NCBI GenBank assembly: GCA_017464685.1
Contig: JAFTYO010000005.1
Span: 1-37,137 of the forward strand
Source: Alphaproteobacteria bacterium
GTDB taxonomy: Bacteria; Pseudomonadota; Alphaproteobacteria; RF32; CAG-239
Length of the DNA: 37,137 nucleotides
Direction: 5' to 3'
Each line of letters starts with the position of its first letter. Position 1 is the stretch's first letter. Positions 1-7,869 of the stretch are shown one piece after another. The translations under genes and the position numbers were made by a program. The notes below the pieces were generated by a model that worked only from the letters and a program-made list of their open reading frames with translations, was not told where the DNA came from and did no database searches.

Positions 1-1
1 A

Positions 2-1609
2 TCTGCAGTAGACTACACATATAAATATGACCTCTCGTTTGTGGGAGATGACACAGTAGATGCTGATTTGGGTACAACCACACAGTTTGTAGCAATGAAC
101 AATGCAATTATAAATGCTGAAAATGTAAGTGTTGATGGCACCACCTTAAAGTTTGGCTCATATACTCATGGTAATGATGAAGTAAAAGGTAAGTTTATTG
201 CATCACTTAAAGAAGATGGTACAGAAAATGCAGATGCTTTAGCTGTTACGAAACTCTTTTTAAATAATGCAGTATTTGATGTTGCAAACGGTTACACAGA
301 TGAAATTAAGTTAAAAAGCCTCAATTCTTCAAATGGCTTTTATCATTTAGACTTAAATACTGATACATTAGAAGCTGATATGTTATACATAGATGGCAAT
401 GTTGAAGGCACAACAAATGTAATTGTGCATGCTTCATCAGATGCAGATATCAGAGGTAACAACATATTGTTTGCAAAGTCAACAAACGATACACAGGGAA
501 ATGAAAATTCATTTAATGTTACCAGAGTTTATAAAAGTCCATATTTGTATGAAGTCGTATTTAATCCGGTAGACGCTACACAAGGAAACGATGAGGGAAC
601 AATATATGGAGAAAACAGTTGGTACCTACAGATGAGTGATGTTTCAAATTCAGATTTATTGTCTGTTACCTCCGAAGTTATTGGGGCAATAGCTTTGCCA
701 AGAGTTGCTCTTACTCAAAAAACAGGTATGATACAAAATATTATGCACAAAGTGAAAACATCTAACACATATCCTGTACGATGCCAATATTGTTCACGTT
801 CATGGTTTAACAGTCCACATTCGGATCTTTGGGTAAATACAGATTATAATTCTTTAAATATTAAATCACCGGTTGATATAGATGCAAAAGTTTTTGGTAT
901 AGAAGCCGGTGGAGACCTTCAAAGCAACTTTGATAATAAATTGGGTGTTTTTGCCTCATATCGTAAAGGTAGTTATGAAATGAATGGTCAAGGGGAAAAA
1001 TATGTTACCGACAAATCATCTGAAATAGATGCCCAAAGTTATTTAATAGGATTATATCATCAATATGATGACAGTTATGTCAATATATTCAGTGTTGTTT
1101 ATGCCGGTATGCAAAAGGCCGAACTCAGTACGGATGAAGGTTTTAAAACTGATAATGATGGTTTTGAATTTGGCGCAAATGTTGAAGCAGGTGTTACTTA
1201 TGATTTAATTAATTCAGCTTATTTGATTCCATCTGTTGGAGCCGCTTATACTTGGGTAAGTTATGATGATACAACAGATTCATTGGGTAAAAAATATCAA
1301 TATGAAGATATAAAACAACTCGAGCTTGAATTTGGTGTTAAACTGGGGCAAGCCAGATATATACCGAGTGGTTTTTACAATATTTATGTAAAACCGAGCA
1401 TTATTCAAACACTTAATGCCGGAAATGAGGTAAAAATAACTAATTTAGACACAGTTGAAGCAGTAGATAATATGACATTAGGTAGTATTGAACTTGGTGG
1501 TACGTATGATTTCGGTAATCATTATTCAACTTATGGTTGGCTAACCAATACATTTGGTTCTGATTATACCGCATCGTCAATCGGGCTTGGTTTCAATTAT
1601 AATTGGTAA
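2..1609 (+). CDS. Autotransporter (type Va secretion) C-terminal part, 5' end outside the window
   Basis: The reading frame is open to the left edge, so the start lies upstream; the GTG at 41 is only the first possible start inside the window. The first ~230 residues are Asp/Asn/Thr-rich with short beta-like repeats, as in a passenger domain. From about residue 270 (counted from 41) to the end the sequence alternates hydrophobic and polar residues, with many Tyr/Gly, and ends in ...GLGFNYNW: the terminal aromatic residue expected of an outer-membrane beta-barrel recognised by the BAM machinery. Inferred role: a surface-exposed or secreted protein moved through its own barrel. Oddity: a CxxC pair (C248, C251) sits at the passenger/barrel junction, whereas autotransporters usually avoid cysteine. 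Passenger function is unknown. Confidence 0.8.
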   Translation, partial: SAVDYTYKYDLSFVGDDTVDADLGTTTQFVAMNNAIINAENVSVDGTTLKFGSYTHGNDEVKGKFIASLKEDGTENADALAVTKLFLNNAVFDVANGYTDEIKLKSLNSSNGFYHLDLNTDTLEADMLYIDGNVEGTTNVIVHASSDADIRGNNILFAKSTNDTQGNENSFNVTRVYKSPYLYEVVFNPVDATQGNDEGTIYGENSWYLQMSDVSNSDLLSVTSEVIGAIALPRVALTQKTGMIQNIMHKVKTSNTYPVRCQYCSRSWFNSPHSDLWVNTDYNSLNIKSPVDIDAKVFGIEAGGDLQSNFDNKLGVFASYRKGSYEMNGQGEKYVTDKSSEIDAQSYLIGLYHQYDDSYVNIFSVVYAGMQKAELSTDEGFKTDNDGFEFGANVEAGVTYDLINSAYLIPSVGAAYTWVSYDDTTDSLGKKYQYEDIKQLELEFGVKLGQARYIPSGFYNIYVKPSIIQTLNAGNEVKITNLDTVEAVDNMTLGSIELGGTYDFGNHYSTYGWLTNTFGSDYTASSIGLGFNYNW

Positions 1610-1616
1610 GAAAAAA

Positions 1617-1638
1617 ACGGGAGAAGAAATTCTCCCGT
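1617..1638. terminator. Bidirectional hairpin terminator between convergent genes
   Basis: A perfect 9-bp stem (ACGGGAGAA / TTCTCCCGT) with a GAAA loop lies between the stop codons of the autotransporter and the minus-strand gene ending at 1644. A run of seven A just left of the stem becomes a T run for minus-strand transcripts; the plus-strand tail (TTAAAATT) is weaker. It probably ends the minus-strand unit and helps end the autotransporter transcript. Confidence 0.8.
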
Positions 1639-1643
1639 TAAAA

Positions 1644-2291
1644 TTAGCTTTCGTTTTTAAGATACCACTTAAACATCAGCACATTTGAACTCTTTTCGCA
1701 ATAAAGCTTATATCCGTAAAGCAAAATGGCATAAATTCCTACACTGTGGTCAAGCAAGTAGTAGCAGATATTATCCATAAGCTTATCGATTCGCTTTTTC
1801 TTTTTGCAAGACAGAAAACATTTTGCTTTCATCTTTGAGAGCTTGGCAAAGCGCTTTTTAAGACGGATAATATGAAGCAACACCTTTTCAAACTCAACGG
1901 CAAAATTTGTATCGACTTCTAAAGGCAATGTTCTTATCACCTCGGGCATAAAATAGTGCTTATACCACATTTTAGCTCGCTCGGCACAACTTGGTGGTGA
2001 AAGCACATCTTTTAAAGCATTCTCGATAAAATCAATTTCCGTTTGCTCAGGACGTGCCAAGATTCCGAGCCACTGTTTTGTATGGTTGCTCAAAACATAA
2101 TCGATTCGAGTAGCATATTCACATAAAGCTACATTTTTTAAGATAATCGAAAACGAATAAGCCAATTCTTCGGGCGGCAGATTTCTTAAATCAAACAAAT
2201 CTTTCGCCGGAAGCTCAAAATAACTTGCAACATCATACTCTCCGGTAAGATGTGGCCGCTTTAAAAAAAGCTTCTTGGTAATATGTATCAT
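1644..2291 (-). CDS. Hypothetical protein, 215 aa
   Basis: I do not recognise this family. The protein looks soluble and largely alpha-helical, with a Lys/Arg-rich stretch near residues 140-170 (RLKKRFAKLSKMK, CKKKKRIDK) and several cysteines. It has no signal peptide or clear membrane segment. It follows two CYTH-type genes on the same strand but is separated from them by a strong hairpin terminator (2306-2343). The ATG at 2291 has only a T-rich stretch and no Shine-Dalgarno sequence in front of it, so the start is uncertain and translation may be weak or begin further in. A CHAD domain was considered because of the CYTH neighbours, but the expected conserved-His helical pattern is not evident. 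Confidence 0.6.
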   Translation of the reverse strand: MIHITKKLFLKRPHLTGEYDVASYFELPAKDLFDLRNLPPEELAYSFSIILKNVALCEYATRIDYVLSNHTKQWLGILARPEQTEIDFIENALKDVLSPPSCAERAKMWYKHYFMPEVIRTLPLEVDTNFAVEFEKVLLHIIRLKKRFAKLSKMKAKCFLSCKKKKRIDKLMDNICYYLLDHSVGIYAILLYGYKLYCEKSSNVLMFKWYLKNES

Positions 2292-2305
2292 AATTTAAAA
2301 AAAAT

Positions 2306-2343
2306 TTAGTTATGAGTGTAAGTTAGCATACACTCATAACTAA
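2306..2343 (-). terminator. Strong Rho-independent terminator after the CYTH-like gene
   Basis: A perfect 15-bp stem (TTAGTTATGAGTGTA with its complement at 2329-2343) and an 8-nt loop. Read on the minus strand it is followed by a run of eight T. It lies between the stop of the gene at 2370 and the start of the gene at 2291, so the downstream gene is fed by read-through or by a promoter hidden in this hairpin. Confidence 0.85.
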
Positions 2344-2369
2344 GTCAACAATCAAAGATATTACCTTAC

Positions 2370-3005
2370 TTAAAAGCCAACAACTTTTTTAGCCGCTTTC
2401 AAATAATTGGTATTTGGCATTTCGCTTAAACCCAAAGCTTTAACCGCAGTTTTCATATCTTCATAATTTTCACTTTCGCAACATGCGGTTTCAACTAAAG
2501 CGCCATTAAACCAAACATATGCATATTCACAAATCACACCGTTTACCGAAAACCCGTATCTTTTCTTTTCAACGGTTACCAAAGTTAAATCATTATGCGA
2601 TTTTACCATTTCACAAAATTCATCAAAAGAATATGATTCTTTATCTAATGTCATCGCAACTTGCAAATTTGATAAAATTGCGGATAGTTCTTCTTTTTTA
2701 ACCGGAAATTGAAATTTGCCTCGTGGTTGAAAAATTTCATATCCGTCAGGAGTTTGTCCGACCTTTGTTTTGATATCCAATAAACCGTCACGAACTTTAA
2801 CATTTGCATCGTTGGTTTTTTTAGATAAAATATATGTTTCAGCCGGCATAATTCGAGCTTTATACAAAGTGGCTTTGCATTCCCACATATGTTCTTTTAC
2901 GCTTTCGATAATGTCTTTACCAAACACTCTAAACTCGGCACGAGGAGTTAGTTTAGCGGCATCATCTGCCGATACGGAAACATTTTTTGCATAAACATCT
3001 GTCAT
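2370..3005 (-). CDS. Divergent CYTH-like (triphosphate tunnel) protein, 211 aa
   Basis: No confident family match from memory, but the layout resembles a diverged CYTH fold: an early charged strand (EFRVFGKD, residues 23-30), an Arg/Lys strand (NVKVRDGLLDIKTKV), a later basic strand (TVEKKRYGFSV), then a tyrosine-rich strand and an acidic one (CEYAYVWF..., ACCESEN), matching the usual CYTH order of basic strands followed by an EIE-type strand. It lies 20 bp downstream of a canonical CYTH gene and has a good ribosome site (AAGGAC). It probably arose by duplication and divergence. Canonical ExExK is not evident, so triphosphatase activity is uncertain. The reading frame is intact. Confidence 0.6.
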   Translation of the reverse strand: MTDVYAKNVSVSADDAAKLTPRAEFRVFGKDIIESVKEHMWECKATLYKARIMPAETYILSKKTNDANVKVRDGLLDIKTKVGQTPDGYEIFQPRGKFQFPVKKEELSAILSNLQVAMTLDKESYSFDEFCEMVKSHNDLTLVTVEKKRYGFSVNGVICEYAYVWFNGALVETACCESENYEDMKTAVKALGLSEMPNTNYLKAAKKVVGF

Positions 3006-3025
3006 TTTTCTTGTCCTTTAAAAAA

Positions 3026-3496
3026 TTACTTTTTCCATGTTGTGTACGGATTGTTTACCAAATTGGAATTAAAATATCTGGGGTCTCCCGAAACTTCTTG
3101 ACCAATCCATTGTGGTTTTTCAAACACCTGATCTTCGCTTTGAAGTTCAACTTCAGCCACAATTAAACCTTCATTTACACCGAAAAACTCATCAATTTCC
3201 CAAACAAGTCCGTTGTAGGGCACTTTATAACGAGCCTTCTCAATGATGGGCTGTTCAGCCAAATTTTTTAACATTTCAACACAATCGTTATACGGAATCT
3301 CATATTCAAATTCCATACGAGTAACACCCACTGTCGGACCTTTAACGGTTAAATATGCTTTGTCATCAATAGTTCTGATACGAACTGTTCGTTCTTTTAT
3401 GCTGTTAAGATAACCCTGACGATAGTGAGTACCTTTTGCCAATGTCCGCCAAGCATCACCCGTAACTAAAAACTTGCGTTCAATTTCCTTTGCCAT
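3026..3496 (-). CDS. CYTH domain protein / triphosphate tunnel metalloenzyme
   Basis: A single-domain CYTH protein of 156 aa. With the start used here the N-terminus is MAKEIERKF, carrying the signature ExExK (E4, E6, K8) that binds metal in the beta-barrel tunnel. Other family features follow: the YLNS...RTVRIRTID..AYLTVKG block supplying basic residues that hold the triphosphate, EFEYEIP, WEIDEF and the AEVEL acidic strand. Members are usually inorganic tripolyphosphatases or thiamine-triphosphatase-like enzymes; class IV adenylate cyclases also share the fold, so the substrate is not settled. The start at 3496 is preferred over 3514 because AGGAGG lies 7 nt upstream of it. A promoter candidate lies at 3530-3557. 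Confidence 0.9.
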   Translation of the reverse strand: MAKEIERKFLVTGDAWRTLAKGTHYRQGYLNSIKERTVRIRTIDDKAYLTVKGPTVGVTRMEFEYEIPYNDCVEMLKNLAEQPIIEKARYKVPYNGLVWEIDEFFGVNEGLIVAEVELQSEDQVFEKPQWIGQEVSGDPRYFNSNLVNNPYTTWKK

Positions 3497-3529
3497 TTTA
3501 TACCTCCTAAACAAAAATCAAACAACATT

Positions 3530-3557
3530 ATTTTATTTATTTGAAATAGCTTGTCAA
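3530..3557 (-). promoter_or_regulatory. Sigma-70-type promoter candidate for the CYTH unit
   Basis: On the minus strand TTGACA (3552-3557) is followed after 16 nt by TAAAAT (3530-3535), about 35 nt before the CYTH start codon. The remaining intergenic sequence to 3713 is AT-rich with nothing else recognisable. Confidence 0.55.
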
Positions 3558-3713
3558 GATTTATAGTAAATGGACCTCAGTTATATGCATCGCTTATAAA
3601 ACTGTTAATTGATAACTTTAATAACACTATGTTTTAATATAAAATGCTTATTATAGCAGCTGTCATAATTAAAATTGTGAAATCAATTTTGTGTTTATAC
3701 AAGAATATTACAA

Positions 3714-4349
3714 TTAAATTCTCTTATCTTCTGAATTGCACAAATGGCTTATGGGACAGGTTTTGCAAAGTGGTTTGAGCGCTTTACAAGTATATCTTCC
3801 GAACAAAACAAACCAATGATTGGCATTTTTGGCATATTTAGGTTCTAAAAGCTGAACTAAATCTTGTTCAACTTCATTTGGAGTTTTGCCATCGCTCAAA
3901 TTTAAGCGGTGCGCAATGCGAAAAACATGCGTATCAACGGCGATGGTCGGCTGATTAAACCACACATTAAGCACTACATTTGCAGTTTTTCTGCCGACAC
4001 CGGCAAGACTTTCCAAATCGTGACGATTTTGCGGAACTTGACCGTTAAATTTGGTTACCAAATCTTGGCTTAAAGACATAATGCTTTTAGCTTTGTTGTT
4101 ATAAAGTCCGATGGTTTTGATATGTTCTTTCAAACCGTCAATACCAAGAGCTAACATTTTTTGTGGAGAATCGGCAATTTTAAACAATTGTGCGGTTGCT
4201 TTGTTTACACCTTTGTCGGTGCTTTGCGCCGATAAAACAACTGCAACAAGCAAAGTGTAAGCATTGCAAAAATTGAGCTCACATTGTGGATTCGGATTAA
4301 GCTTTTCAAAAATTTTTACAATTTGTGTGGTTTCATCTTTGTTTCTCAA
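3714..4349 (-). CDS. nth: Endonuclease III (DNA glycosylase/AP lyase)
   Basis: Base-excision repair enzyme that removes oxidised pyrimidines and cleaves at the abasic site. It aligns over its full length (211 aa) with the Escherichia coli enzyme. The helix-hairpin-helix lies at about 112-130 (LAGVGRKTANVV) with catalytic Lys121, and catalytic Asp139 sits in VAVDTHVFR. The C-terminal [4Fe-4S] cluster motif C-x6-C-x2-C-x5-C is complete (C188, C195, C198, C204). The start codon is TTG (4347-4349) overlapping the tsaD stop as TTGA; GGAGGAG about 8 nt upstream supports this start and implies translational coupling to tsaD. Confidence 0.97.
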   Translation of the reverse strand: MRNKDETTQIVKIFEKLNPNPQCELNFCNAYTLLVAVVLSAQSTDKGVNKATAQLFKIADSPQKMLALGIDGLKEHIKTIGLYNNKAKSIMSLSQDLVTKFNGQVPQNRHDLESLAGVGRKTANVVLNVWFNQPTIAVDTHVFRIAHRLNLSDGKTPNEVEQDLVQLLEPKYAKNANHWFVLFGRYTCKALKPLCKTCPISHLCNSEDKRI

Positions 4350-5422
4350 GCTTTCACTCCTCCGGCACCGGCGGCTTTGGGCGCATTTTCATCTAACGGC
4401 CAACGAGGTCTGGGTTTAAAATCAAGCTCGTTGATATAGCCTTTTTCAAACCTTTCAAGTCCGGCCCAAGCTATCATAACACCGTTGTCGGTGCAAAAAC
4501 GAATCGGCGGAGCCGAAAAAATTAATTCGGTTTGTTGAGCCAAATTTTGCAAAGCCGTTCTTAAATATGTGTTGGCAGCAACTCCTCCCGATACAACCAA
4601 ATCTTTCCCTAAAGGGTATTTTTGTTTAAATATTGAAATTGCTCTCTTGAGTTTTCTGACCAAACAGTCGGTTGCGGCATATTGAAAACAAGCACATATG
4701 TCATCAATGTCTTGAGAGGGAATATTGGCATGTTCCAATGTTCCGTCGGGCGAATATGACTCTATAAGTTTTCTGACTGCGGTTTTTAAGCCCGAAAACG
4801 ATAAATTGCAATCTGGTGAGCCAATTAGCGGACGAGGAAGCGAAAATCTGGTCTCGTTTCCGACGGCGGCTCTTTTTTCAATCATCGGGCCTCCGGGATA
4901 CCCAAGCCCTAACATTTTGGCTACCTTATCAAAGGCTTCGCCGGCAGCATCATCAATGGTTGTGCCTAAACGCTCATATTCTCCGACATCTTTGACAATA
5001 AGTATCTGACAATGTCCGCCCGATACCAACAACAATAAATAAGGATATTGTACATCGTTTGAAAGTCGGGCACATAAGGCATGGCCTTCTAAGTGATTGA
5101 CGGCCACAAAAGGTTTGTTTAAAGCAAGAGCAAGTGCCTTTGCGGCCATTACCCCGACTACGACTCCGCCAATTAATCCGGGTCCTGATGCGGCGGCTAT
5201 GGCATCAACTTCTTCAAGCGAAATGTTTGCTTTTTTAACGGTCGCTTCAATAATTTCATCAATGTGTTCCAAATGTGCACGAGCGGCAATTTCAGGTACA
5301 ACGCCGCCAAATGCAATATGCTCTTGTTGAGATAAAACACTATGCCCCAGAATTTGTCTTTTTTCGTTGACAATGGCGCAGGCGGTTTCATCACAGCTAC
5401 TTTCAATTCCTAAAACAATCAT
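4346..5422 (-). CDS. tsaD: tRNA threonylcarbamoyladenosine transferase subunit TsaD
   Basis: Transfers the threonylcarbamoyl group to A37 of ANN-decoding tRNAs, working with TsaB and TsaE. At 358 aa it has family length. Visible motifs: N-terminal MIVLGIESSCDETACAIV (ASKHA phosphate loop), the metal-binding pair in AARAHLEHID, VNHLEGH, SGGHCQILIV, the GEAFDKVAK/LGYPGGP segment and VSGGVAANTYLR near the C-terminus. It is the first gene of a two-gene unit with nth, and its divergent neighbour is the mic60-like gene 94 bp away. In alphaproteobacteria tsaD is commonly divergent from the hemC-hemD-mic60-hemY cluster; this arrangement is kept here except that hemC and hemD are missing. Confidence 0.97.
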   Translation of the reverse strand: MIVLGIESSCDETACAIVNEKRQILGHSVLSQQEHIAFGGVVPEIAARAHLEHIDEIIEATVKKANISLEEVDAIAAASGPGLIGGVVVGVMAAKALALALNKPFVAVNHLEGHALCARLSNDVQYPYLLLLVSGGHCQILIVKDVGEYERLGTTIDDAAGEAFDKVAKMLGLGYPGGPMIEKRAAVGNETRFSLPRPLIGSPDCNLSFSGLKTAVRKLIESYSPDGTLEHANIPSQDIDDICACFQYAATDCLVRKLKRAISIFKQKYPLGKDLVVSGGVAANTYLRTALQNLAQQTELIFSAPPIRFCTDNGVMIAWAGLERFEKGYINELDFKPRPRWPLDENAPKAAGAGGVKA

Positions 5423-5463
5423 ATTGTATAATCCGAGGTATTTTATTGCAGTTTTTTTATAAT

Positions 5464-5492
5464 TATATAAACTATAAAAATATCGTTGCCAA
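5464..5492 (-). promoter_or_regulatory. Promoter candidate for tsaD-nth
   Basis: On the minus strand TTGGCA (5487-5492) is followed by 17 nt and TATATA (5464-5469), with an overlapping TATAAT two bases on. It sits in the 94-bp divergent region, so it must be close to or overlap the promoter of the mic60-like gene, for which I could not pick a convincing -35/-10 pair. Confidence 0.5.
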
Positions 5493-5516
5493 GAATTTTT
5501 ACATAAGGATTATAAA

Positions 5517-6494
5517 ATGGTTGAAAATATAGAAACTAAAAATGAAGTTAAGCAAGTAAAATCAACATCTTATAAAGGATTGGTTTTAGGGTTTGTTCTC
5601 TTGTCCGTTTGTGGAGCAGGGGCTTATTTGTGGTATAAAAACCCTGATTTTGCCAATGTTTTTAAATCGCAAAATAAAGAATCGGAAGCTATTGTGCTTT
5701 TGCAAAACAAAATAGATGCGCTTGAACGCAAAATAAGTGGCTTGGAAAATGCGCCGAAAGATGGGGTTTCACGCAAAGATTTGGCGATGCTTAATAATAA
5801 AATTGATATGGTGTCAAAGTTTAATGAAAAAATTCTTGATGCAAAAGCCGATACATCGGTTGTGCTGGGGTTGGTCGGCAGAGTTGATGGTTTAGAATCC
5901 GTGACCAAAAATTTAGTCAAAGCAACTTCACAAGGGGCACTTATTTTAACGGCAGCCATGCTTGTAAAAGATAATGCTTATAAGCAAAATTTTGTGTATG
6001 AGGCAGAAGTGTTAAAACATCTGGCATTCGGTACAACCATGCAAAAAGCAAGTGAGGATATTTATGAGGTTGCTTTAAATGGAGTTGTTTGTCAGAAAAA
6101 ATTAATTGCCGAATTTAACAAGCTTTATGAAAATATGCAAAAAAATGTTGTGTCGGAAGAAAATAATGAAGCTAATACCGATAAACAACCGGCAAATTGG
6201 AAAGAAAAAATCACCACAAAATTAAATGAGTTGGTGGTCATTGAAAAACATCAGAACAAAGAAAAAACACTTCAAGCGGCTTTATCTGTTGATGATGTTT
6301 ATCAACTTGTAAATGAAGGATATATTACATTGGCAATTGAAAAAATGAAACAAAACGAATCGTACAATACCCAAGATTTTAAGCTATGGGAACAAAAGGT
6401 TTTGACTTTGCAAAAATTGGAACAGGCTCTTGACCTGATAAGAGTTCAAACTCTTGCTTTTATGAAAGCCGAAAGTTTGCAAAATCAACAATAA
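5517..6494 (+). CDS. Mitofilin/Mic60-like inner-membrane protein
   Basis: 325 aa with a short cytosolic N-terminus, one membrane helix (about 20-40), then a periplasmic coiled-coil segment (about 55-110) and a helical C-terminal part ending in a mitofilin-like stretch (about 250-325). This is the layout of alphaproteobacterial Mic60 homologues, thought to shape inner-membrane invaginations and contact the outer membrane. Sequence similarity in the family is low, so the call rests on architecture and position: divergent from tsaD and directly before hemY, the standard alphaproteobacterial context. It is shorter than many relatives. The ribosome site AAGGA precedes the ATG. It probably forms an operon with hemY and the sugar kinase (gaps of 16 and 21 bp). 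Confidence 0.75.
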   Translation: MVENIETKNEVKQVKSTSYKGLVLGFVLLSVCGAGAYLWYKNPDFANVFKSQNKESEAIVLLQNKIDALERKISGLENAPKDGVSRKDLAMLNNKIDMVSKFNEKILDAKADTSVVLGLVGRVDGLESVTKNLVKATSQGALILTAAMLVKDNAYKQNFVYEAEVLKHLAFGTTMQKASEDIYEVALNGVVCQKKLIAEFNKLYENMQKNVVSEENNEANTDKQPANWKEKITTKLNELVVIEKHQNKEKTLQAALSVDDVYQLVNEGYITLAIEKMKQNESYNTQDFKLWEQKVLTLQKLEQALDLIRVQTLAFMKAESLQNQQ

Positions 6495-6510
6495 AACCAG
6501 TGAGGTAAAT

Positions 6511-7848
6511 ATGAAAAAAAATCTGACATTTTTTGGAATTTTTGCTTTTTTGATTTTGCTTGTATGGGAGGCAGACAGAGGTGCAATTGCTTATATATCT
6601 TGGCGCTCTTTTGAAACAATTTTACCGTTGTTTGCGGTTTTGTTTTGCTTAACTGGGGTTGTTCTGCTGGTTATGGTTACAAATTTTGTTTTGCACAAAG
6701 TTGTGCAAAAGCAACAAAAAGAAGCTTTATGTTATGCAAAAAATATTTCCGATGACCAAACAATTGTATTAAATCGAAAAGAAGTAAATAAGGCTATGAT
6801 GCTGTTGGTAGATTCCATGGTCTCGATTACTGAGGGAGATTTGGAAAAAGCCAAAACAAATTTATCGGATTTGAAAAAAATTATCGGTGATGATGTCTTA
6901 ATCGATATTTTGCTTTTAAAAATCTATAAAGGCGAGAAAAATTTTGACAAGATGGAAGAATTGTCGGCAAAACTTGAGAGCAATCCAAACTTAAAGCTTG
7001 TCGGTTTTAAGGCGGATATTGAAGCCAAAATGCAAAAAAAACAATTTGCCGAAGCTCTAAAAACCGCCAACAAAGCATATCAGATCAGACAAGATTTATA
7101 TTGGGTAATTGAAAGTGCATTTAATTTGCGAGTTAAATCGGGCGATTTTGAGGGCGCTTTGCAGGTTTTAAATTCGGGTTTTAAAAAAGATATTATCAAT
7201 AAAGAAAATTATCAAAAATTTAAGGCGGTGGTTTTGTATGAGTTGGCTAAATCCGCAAAAGAAAAAGATGATAATGTAAATTGTTTTAAGTTTTGTTCGC
7301 AAGCGCTTGAATGTGCCCCAAATTTTGTGCCGGCAGCTCTTTTGATGGCTGAATATTATGTTCAAAATGATAAGCAAACAAGAAAAGCGGCTAAGGTATT
7401 AAGTCGAGTTTGGCGCTTAAATCCGACCACGGAAATTGCCAAAGCTTATCTTGATTTGTGGCCGGAAGACAGTGTTACGGAAAAAGTACAGAAAATGGAA
7501 AGCTTGGCTTTGACCAACGGTAAAAATTCGTCGGTTAACAATATGATTTTGGCTGATTTATATTGTAAAGCAAGGTTGTGGAATAAGGCGAGAAATGAGT
7601 TTGAAGTTTTCTTGATTAATAATCCGGCGACCAAAAAAATGGCTAAGACCATTGCTTATTATGAAAAGCATGCAAACAGCAATGAAAAAGCAGCGGATAA
7701 TTGGAAGAAAAAAGCAACATCGTGTTTAGAAGATAATGTTTGGGTGTGTTCAACTTGCGGACACATATCTTCAAAATGGCATGCTTATTGTAAAAAATGT
7801 GATGAAGTCGGAAGCTTTGAGTGGCAACTTTTTGCCGATAAAAAATAA
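6511..7848 (+). CDS. hemY: HemY-like TPR membrane protein with C-terminal zinc ribbon
   Basis: 445 aa. Two membrane helices open the protein (about 4-20 and 37-62), followed by TPR-like helical repeats and a C-terminal zinc-ribbon-like segment with two CxxC pairs (C413/C416 and C427/C430) set in W-V-C-S-T-C-G-H...W...C-K-K-C. This layout is that of the alphaproteobacterial 'heme biosynthesis protein HemY' TPR family, which is distinct from protoporphyrinogen oxidase. Its biochemical role is not established; in the usual locus it travels with hemC, hemD and mic60. Here hemC and hemD are absent nearby, suggesting its role need not be tied to uroporphyrinogen synthesis. GAGG precedes the ATG. 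Confidence 0.8.
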   Translation: MKKNLTFFGIFAFLILLVWEADRGAIAYISWRSFETILPLFAVLFCLTGVVLLVMVTNFVLHKVVQKQQKEALCYAKNISDDQTIVLNRKEVNKAMMLLVDSMVSITEGDLEKAKTNLSDLKKIIGDDVLIDILLLKIYKGEKNFDKMEELSAKLESNPNLKLVGFKADIEAKMQKKQFAEALKTANKAYQIRQDLYWVIESAFNLRVKSGDFEGALQVLNSGFKKDIINKENYQKFKAVVLYELAKSAKEKDDNVNCFKFCSQALECAPNFVPAALLMAEYYVQNDKQTRKAAKVLSRVWRLNPTTEIAKAYLDLWPEDSVTEKVQKMESLALTNGKNSSVNNMILADLYCKARLWNKARNEFEVFLINNPATKKMAKTIAYYEKHANSNEKAADNWKKKATSCLEDNVWVCSTCGHISSKWHAYCKKCDEVGSFEWQLFADKK

Positions 7849-7869
7849 ATAAAATTATGGAGATAAATT

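Noticed and set aside
1644-2291. CHAD domain assignment for the 215-aa protein beside the CYTH genes
   Set aside because: CHAD proteins show conserved histidines and Arg/Lys on repeated helices; that pattern is not visible, so the gene is left as unknown.
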